From assembly GCF_000336775.1 (NCBI RefSeq), contig NZ_AOLJ01000024.1:177847-241846 (forward strand): a DNA stretch of 64,000 bases, written 5' to 3'. How positions within the stretch are numbered: the stretch's first letter is position 1; each line of letters starts with the position of its first letter. Below are positions 59,882 to 64,000 of this stretch, one piece after another. A program made the translations under genes and the position numbers. Below the pieces are notes generated by a model. It worked only from the letters and a program-made list of their open reading frames with translations, searched no databases and was not told the DNA's origin. The DNA is from Haloferax gibbonsii ATCC 33959. Its GTDB lineage: Archaea > Halobacteriota > Halobacteria > Halobacteriales > Haloferacaceae.

Positions 59882-60943
59882 TCAGCCTTCGAGTCGCCCG
59901 GACAGCGCGTCCTCGTACGTCTCGACGAGCCTGTCGCCGACGCGGTCGAGGCTGTGTTCGGCGGCCGTCTCGCGGGCGTTCTCGCCGAGTCGCCGCCGGA
60001 GGTCGGGGTCGCGGGCGAGCAGGTCGAGCGCCCGGCGGAACTCCGCGTCGGTCGAACACTTCAGGCAGTCGTGGCCGTGGGTGTAGAACTCCTCGAACAC
60101 CGGGATGTCGCGGAGGACGACCGCCTTCCCGCAGGCCATCGCTTCGAGGACGGCGATGCCCTGATTCTCGTTTTTCGTCGCGAAGAGGTAGACGTCGCCC
60201 GCGCCGAACGCGCCGCGGATGTCGTCTATCCACCCGGTGAACGTGACGTTCTCCGGGGCGTTTTCGACCCAGTATCGAACTTTCTTCGAGGCGTGCGGGC
60301 CGGTGTCGTAGGGGCCGAACCACGCGAAGTCGTAGTCGGTCTCCTGGGCGAGCGTGCAGAACGTCGTGAGGCCCTTGCGCTCGAAGACGTTGCCGACGGT
60401 GAAGACGGTCATGCCGTCGAGGTCGTACCTCTCTCGGTACTCGTCGCGGAGGTCCTCGAAGCCGTCGAGCGCCTCGGTGTCGACGCCGTTCGAAATCGGT
60501 CGAATCGGCGCGTCGACCGGGTAGGATTCGAGCGTTCGCTTCGTGTACTCGGAGGGACAGAGCACCACGTCGGCCTGCGAGTAGAACCACTTGAGGTACT
60601 TCCCGAGGGCGGGGGCGACCGCGGTCGACCCGCGGAAGCTCTCGGCGAAGTCCTCGCGGGTGACGTGCGAGTGGAGCACGAGCGGGATGTCGTTCCGTTT
60701 GGCGTGTCCGGCCACGGCGAGCGACCCGGGGCCGATGAGGTTGCAGTGGGCCACGTCGTAGTCGCGGACGACCCCGTCGCCCCGCAGGAGGCCCGCGGCA
60801 CCCGCGGCGGCCGACTCGGGCCACGGGGAGGTGACGACCTCCACGTCGGTCGTGGCGAGGGCCGCCCGCTGCTGGTCGGTGGCGGTGCCGATGCCGCTGC
60901 GTTCGAGTTGCGAGGCGAACTCGAGGTAGTTCAGGACGCGCAC
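59882..60943 (-). CDS. glycosyltransferase, GT4 family
   Basis: 353 residues. MRVLNYLEFASQLERSGIGTATDQQRAALA at the N-terminus; HSHVTREDFAESF and SADVVLCPSEYTKR-type acceptor domain; donor domain PIRPISNGVDTEALDGFED, FTVGNVFERKGLTTFCTLAQE, and the E-x7-E-like ATKNENQGIAVLEAMACGKAVVLRDIPVFEEFYTHGHDCL. Same family as the preceding gene but diverged; 126 bp separates them. Acceptor and sugar cannot be read. Confidence 0.92.
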   Translation of the reverse strand: MRVLNYLEFASQLERSGIGTATDQQRAALATTDVEVVTSPWPESAAAGAAGLLRGDGVVRDYDVAHCNLIGPGSLAVAGHAKRNDIPLVLHSHVTREDFAESFRGSTAVAPALGKYLKWFYSQADVVLCPSEYTKRTLESYPVDAPIRPISNGVDTEALDGFEDLRDEYRERYDLDGMTVFTVGNVFERKGLTTFCTLAQETDYDFAWFGPYDTGPHASKKVRYWVENAPENVTFTGWIDDIRGAFGAGDVYLFATKNENQGIAVLEAMACGKAVVLRDIPVFEEFYTHGHDCLKCSTDAEFRRALDLLARDPDLRRRLGENARETAAEHSLDRVGDRLVETYEDALSGRLEG

Positions 60944-61038
60944 AGTCGCCGTTTTTCCGGGTGGGGTATCACAGTACCGGCTTCGGCTCCGCGTCGCGGT
61001 TCGGAACGTCTTTGTCCGGGCCGCTCGCCCGAACGTGT

Positions 61039-61314
61039 ATGAACATCGCGGAGGAGCGCATCGACCGACTCCACGACCTCGCCCGCGAGGCGGCGAGCGA
61101 CCGCGACCACGAGCGCGCCCGCGAGTACGTCCGCCTCGCCCGCCGGGTCGCAGAGCGGAACCGCTGCGGCCTCCCGAAGGCGTTCCGCCGGTTCACCTGC
61201 GACGACTGCGACGCCTACCTCCGTCCCGGCGTCAACGCCCGCGTCCGGACCCGCGCCGGCGGCCGGGTCGTCGTCAGATGCGACTGCGGGGCGACGAAAC
61301 GCTATCCGTACTGA
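61039..61314 (+). CDS. rnp4: ribonuclease P protein component 4 (Rpp21/Rpr2)
   Basis: 91 residues. Helical N-terminus (AEERIDRLHDLAREAASDRDHERAREYVRLARRVAERNRCGLPKAFRRFTCDDC) and the zinc site C54-x2-C57 ... C81-x-C83. Binds the RNase P RNA specificity domain with Rpp29 for tRNA 5' maturation. Leaderless start. It precedes the YhbY-like RNA-binding gene on the same strand. Confidence 0.92.
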   Translation: MNIAEERIDRLHDLAREAASDRDHERAREYVRLARRVAERNRCGLPKAFRRFTCDDCDAYLRPGVNARVRTRAGGRVVVRCDCGATKRYPY

Positions 61315-61425
61315 CCGCCCGCCGGCGATTCCGGCAGTATCGACCCGTTCTCGCGTGTGTACGACAACCAAACGGCCGCCAAAGCCTTACTATTGAAGCC
61401 CTCTGGCACATAGTGGAGGCCACAC

Positions 61426-61674
61426 ATGAACACGCAGGAGCTGCGAAAGGAGGCCCACGACGTCGACGTGACCGTCTGGGTGGGTAAGAGCGGAATCGAA
61501 GCGGTGGTCGGCGAACTCAACGACCAGCTGGCCGACCGGAACCTCGTGAAAGCGAAGTTCCTCCGGGCGGCGCTCGGCGGCACGACGGTCGACGAGGCGG
61601 CGGCTGACCTCGCAGACCGGGTGAACGCCGAACTGATAGAGACGAGGGGGAAGACCGCGGTCTACCACCGATGA
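61426..61674 (+). CDS. YhbY/CRM-domain RNA-binding protein
   Basis: 82 residues, one CRM domain: MNTQELRKEAHDVDVTVWVGKSGIEAVVGELNDQLADRNLVKAKFLRAALGGTTVDEAAADLADRVNAELIETRGKTAVYHR. The V-G-K-x-G and LVKAKF segments are family hallmarks. Bacterial YhbY associates with the 50S precursor. The stop overlaps the next start (ATGA). Likely RNA metabolism. Confidence 0.9.
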   Translation: MNTQELRKEAHDVDVTVWVGKSGIEAVVGELNDQLADRNLVKAKFLRAALGGTTVDEAAADLADRVNAELIETRGKTAVYHR

Positions 61675-62579
61675 ACGCGCTCGCACTCCCGCTCCAACTG
61701 CAGGGTGACGGCGGCGCTATCGGTCGACTCCTCACCCAGCAGAACGTCCCGTACGCCGAGACGCTCGGGACGCTCCTGGGTCTCGTTCTCGGCTTCGTCG
61801 TCGTCTACATCGTCGGCAAGGCGGTCGTGTCGTCCGCGCTCAACCGCGTCCTCGACCGGCGCGGCGCGGAGGAACACGCCAAAAAGCCCCTGATGAAAAT
61901 CGCGACCCTCGTCGTGGCGTTCGTCGCCCTCGGCGCGGGGTTCGCGTTCGCCGGCCTCGGCAACATCCTGCAGTCGCTCGCCACCATCGGCGCGGCCGCG
62001 ACGCTCGCTATCGGCTTCGCGATGCAGGACGTCATCGCCAACTTCGTCGCCGGCATCTTCATCTTCACCGACAAGCCGTTCCGCATCAACGACTGGATTG
62101 AATGGGACGGCAACTCCGGCGTCGTCGAAGACATCTCCTTCCGCGTGACGCGCGTTCGCACCTTCGACAACGAACTGCTCACCGTGCCGAACTCGCAGCT
62201 CACCGACGGCGTCATCAAGAACCCCGTCGCGAAGGACAAACTCCGCCTGCAGGTGCCGTTCGGCATCGGCTACGACGACGACATCCAGCAGGCGACCGAC
62301 ATCATCCTCGACGAGGCCGAAAACCACGAGGGAATCATGACGACGCCCGAGCCGTCGGTCAGACTGACCGAACTCGGCGACTCGTCGGTCACGCTCAAGT
62401 CGCGCATCTGGATTTCCCAGCCCAGCCGCGCCGACTTCGTGAAGACCCGCGGCGAGTACGTTACCGCCGTCAAAGAGCGGTTCGACGAGGAGGGAATCGA
62501 CATCCCCTACCCGAACCGCACCCTCAGCGGCGAACTCTCGGTCGGCGGCGCGGAGCGCCTCGCGCAGTCGAACGACTGA
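61671..62579 (+). CDS. mechanosensitive channel, MscS family (short form)
   Basis: 302 residues. Membrane helices (about 25-50, 70-95, 95-120) then the pore helix and MscS beta domain (ATIGAAATLAIGFAMQDVIANFVAGIFIFTDKPFRINDWIEW, ELLTVPNSQLTDGVIKNP) and the C-terminal alpha/beta domain (DEEGIDIPYPNRTLSGELSVGG). It opens on osmotic downshock. Its ATG overlaps the YhbY-like stop by 4 bp, an unusual pairing of a membrane channel with RNA genes; compare the longer MscS at 3592. Confidence 0.92.
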   Translation: MNALALPLQLQGDGGAIGRLLTQQNVPYAETLGTLLGLVLGFVVVYIVGKAVVSSALNRVLDRRGAEEHAKKPLMKIATLVVAFVALGAGFAFAGLGNILQSLATIGAAATLAIGFAMQDVIANFVAGIFIFTDKPFRINDWIEWDGNSGVVEDISFRVTRVRTFDNELLTVPNSQLTDGVIKNPVAKDKLRLQVPFGIGYDDDIQQATDIILDEAENHEGIMTTPEPSVRLTELGDSSVTLKSRIWISQPSRADFVKTRGEYVTAVKERFDEEGIDIPYPNRTLSGELSVGGAERLAQSND

Positions 62580-62581
62580 GG

Positions 62582-62637
62582 AAAAACAACGCCGACCGCG
62601 GGACCGACCCGCGGCGGTCGACCGCGACCCGATTTTT
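62582..62637. terminator. bidirectional terminator between MscS and HD genes
   Basis: aaaaa on one side (62582-62586) and attttt on the other (62632-62637), with a 7-bp stem ccgcggg (62596-62602) / cccgcgg (62608-62614) and a 5-base loop between. Each strand reads hairpin plus T-tract, suited to two convergent genes. Confidence 0.5.
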
Positions 62638-62656
62638 CCGACTCCCGACGCGTTGC

Positions 62657-63469
62657 CTAGAGTTCGATGCGCTCGACGAGCCTGTCGTCGGACTTCGTGT
62701 TGACCGCGACGATGCGGACGTGGTCTTCGAGGCCGGAGCCGTCGAGTTTCGCCTTCAGGAGGTTGTCGACCTGATAGACGCCCGCGGCGTTCACCATCTC
62801 GATTTCGACGAGGACCGGCGACTCTTCGCCGGGCTTCAGGACGACGTTGTTGATGGCGCGGCTGGAGAGCGTGTTGATGCCGCGGCCGCCCTTCTCGTAG
62901 GGGATGCGCGAGCGGCCGCGTTCCATGTCGAGCGCGTCGGCGACGCGGATGACGCCGGCTTCGAGCGTGAGCGGGTCCTCCTCGCGGTGGTGACAGAGGA
63001 TGGCGTGGAGGACTTCCGCTTTGATTCGGACCGCGTCGGCGAGGCCGTAGAACTCGGGGAGGAAGCGGTCGAGCACGTCCGACGCGAGCGGAATGGAGTA
63101 GTACGCGTGGTTGTCGCGGTGGACGATGTGACCGATGTCGTGCAGTTGCGCCGCGAGGGCGATGATGACCGCTTCGTCGGCCTCGTCGAGTCCCTGCTCG
63201 GCCGCGCCGTTGAACTCGCAGCCGCCGGCCTTGAGCAGGTCGTACAGCCGAAGCGCGCGGTTCAGAACGATTTCGATGTGCTTCGGGCCGTGGTCGTTGT
63301 AGCCCTTGCGCGTCACCGCGTTCACGTTCTGCGCTTCGAGGAGCGTCGTCACTTCCTCGTCGTCGAGGAGCGCGGGGAGCACCTCGTTGAGCTTCTCGTC
63401 GGGGAAGGCGTGGTCCGCCTCGGGGTCGTAGACGCGGCCGCCGTTCAGGGTGTCTTCGGTATCGCTCAT
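62657..63469 (-). CDS. HD-domain phosphohydrolase
   Basis: 270 residues. The HD pair in IALAAQLHDIGHIVHRDNHAYYS, with upstream His in NDHGPKHIEIVL and downstream HAILCHHREEDPLTLEAGVIRVADALDM: the H...HD...H...D metal site. It would hydrolyse a phosphomonoester or phosphodiester (nucleotide, (p)ppGpp or similar). The N-terminus is acidic. Substrate unknown. The C-terminus (LVEIEMVNAAGVYQVDNLLKAKLDGSGLEDHVRIVAVNTKSDD) is an extra beta domain. Confidence 0.88.
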   Translation of the reverse strand: MSDTEDTLNGGRVYDPEADHAFPDEKLNEVLPALLDDEEVTTLLEAQNVNAVTRKGYNDHGPKHIEIVLNRALRLYDLLKAGGCEFNGAAEQGLDEADEAVIIALAAQLHDIGHIVHRDNHAYYSIPLASDVLDRFLPEFYGLADAVRIKAEVLHAILCHHREEDPLTLEAGVIRVADALDMERGRSRIPYEKGGRGINTLSSRAINNVVLKPGEESPVLVEIEMVNAAGVYQVDNLLKAKLDGSGLEDHVRIVAVNTKSDDRLVERIEL

Positions 63470-63549
63470 GAACCGCAGGTGGTCGCACGGAGAGAAAAGA
63501 ACTTGGGCTCCGAATCAGGTGCGCTAACGCGTCGCGTGGCGGGGTGCGC

Positions 63550-64000
63550 CTACGCGGCCTCGGTCGGTTCTTCGAGCTTCGCGGCGGCGGCCTCGACCGC
63601 GTCGTAGTCGGGTTCGACGCCGGGGTCGTCGCTGACCCACGCGTAGGTGACTTCGCCGTCTCCGTCGACGACGAACACCGCGCGCTTCGCCACGCGGTTG
63701 ACGCCGAGGCTCGCGAAGTCCATCGCCACGTCGTAGGCGTCGACGAGTTCGCGGTTCGTGTCGCTGATGAGTCCGAAGTTGAGGCCGTTCTGCTCGGCGA
63801 ACTCCGTCAGCGTGAACGGCGTGTCGATGCTGATGCCGTACACCGTCGCGCCGACGTCCTCGAAGTTGGCCATCTGGTCGCGGAAGGTGCACATCTCGGT
63901 GGTGCACGTGCCGGTGAAGGCCGCGGGGAAGAACGCGAGGACGATGGGCGCGTCGTCGAGGTTCTCGGAGAGCGTGAACGACTCGATGTCGCCGTCGATG
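63550..64000 (-). CDS. peroxiredoxin (AhpC/TSA, Bcp-like), N-terminus beyond the window
   Basis: At least 149 codons, open to the window end. The peroxidatic Cys is in PAAFTGTCTTEMCTF (T-G-T-C), with GATVYGISIDTPFTLTEFAEQNGLNFGLISDTNRELVDAYDV, RAVFVVDGDGEVTYAWVS. Bcp-type peroxiredoxins reduce peroxides using thioredoxin. A second Cys four positions after the peroxidatic one could resolve it. The start codon lies past 64000. Confidence 0.9.
   Translation of the reverse strand, partial: IDGDIESFTLSENLDDAPIVLAFFPAAFTGTCTTEMCTFRDQMANFEDVGATVYGISIDTPFTLTEFAEQNGLNFGLISDTNRELVDAYDVAMDFASLGVNRVAKRAVFVVDGDGEVTYAWVSDDPGVEPDYDAVEAAAAKLEEPTEAA

Noticed and set aside
1..64000. CRISPR arrays, prophage, complete insertion sequences, tRNA or rRNA genes
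   Set aside because: No regular repeat-spacer pattern, no integrase, capsid or transposase, and no tRNA or rRNA sequence recognised by eye. A tRNA scan would be decisive.

Overview
The window is high-GC, gene-dense haloarchaeal chromosome. The evidence is acidic proteins, archaellum (arl) and chemotaxis (che) genes including the archaea-specific cheF, a TFE transcription factor, RNase P subunit Rpp21/Rpr2, tRNA Cm56 methylase, Tat lipoproteins, halocyanin and leaderless starts behind TATA boxes. Gene content and order suggest Haloferax or a close relative; this is inference from memory. The first 14 bases equal the end of the Tn5/Nextera mosaic end, so base 1 is probably a contig edge carrying adapter.

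Layout. 1-2.1 kb: AT-rich, foreign-looking pair, a truncated SMC/Rad50-like ATPase with a zinc-hook-like motif and a small membrane protein. 2.3-8.0 kb: AhpD-like protein, YdjM-type membrane protein, MscS channel, a halocyanin remnant, a xanthine/uracil permease and a broken MFS gene. 8.0-33.2 kb: motility and chemotaxis. cheW1 is divergent from cheB-cheA-cheR-cheF1; on the minus strand run arlCE-arlF-arlG-arlH-arlI-arlJ-cheF2, with a KaiC-like ATPase divergent from them; then the archaellins arlA1-arlA2, a winged-helix regulator, cheY-cheC-cheD, an ArlD protein, an actin-like ATPase, a 7TM histidine kinase and a second ArlD-like protein.

33.2-45 kb: acyl-CoA dehydrogenase, UspA, a RIO-like kinase, halocyanin, a five-gene Liv-type amino-acid ABC transporter, then proline dehydrogenase, a Bat-type regulator and an aldehyde dehydrogenase (likely the P5C step) with a palindromic operator candidate. 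45.3-45.7 kb: a non-coding stretch with five strong inverted repeats behind a TATA box, a candidate structured RNA. 45.7-64 kb: mostly housekeeping and small haloarchaeal genes (SRPBCC, LEA14-like, PhoU/AbrB, NAD-kinase-like, CinA-like, DUF2110, TFE, Trm56, sugar epimerase, two glycosyltransferases, Rpp21, YhbY, a second MscS, an HD phosphohydrolase and a peroxiredoxin cut by the window end).

How the genes work together. Transducers encoded elsewhere would signal through CheW/CheA; CheR, CheB, CheC and CheD adapt the receptors; CheY-P acts through CheF on the ArlCE/ArlH/ArlI/ArlJ motor, which assembles ArlA1/ArlA2. The actin-like ATPase, the two extra FlaD/E-domain proteins, the KaiC-like ATPase and the histidine kinase in the same locus are candidates for positioning or regulating this machinery.
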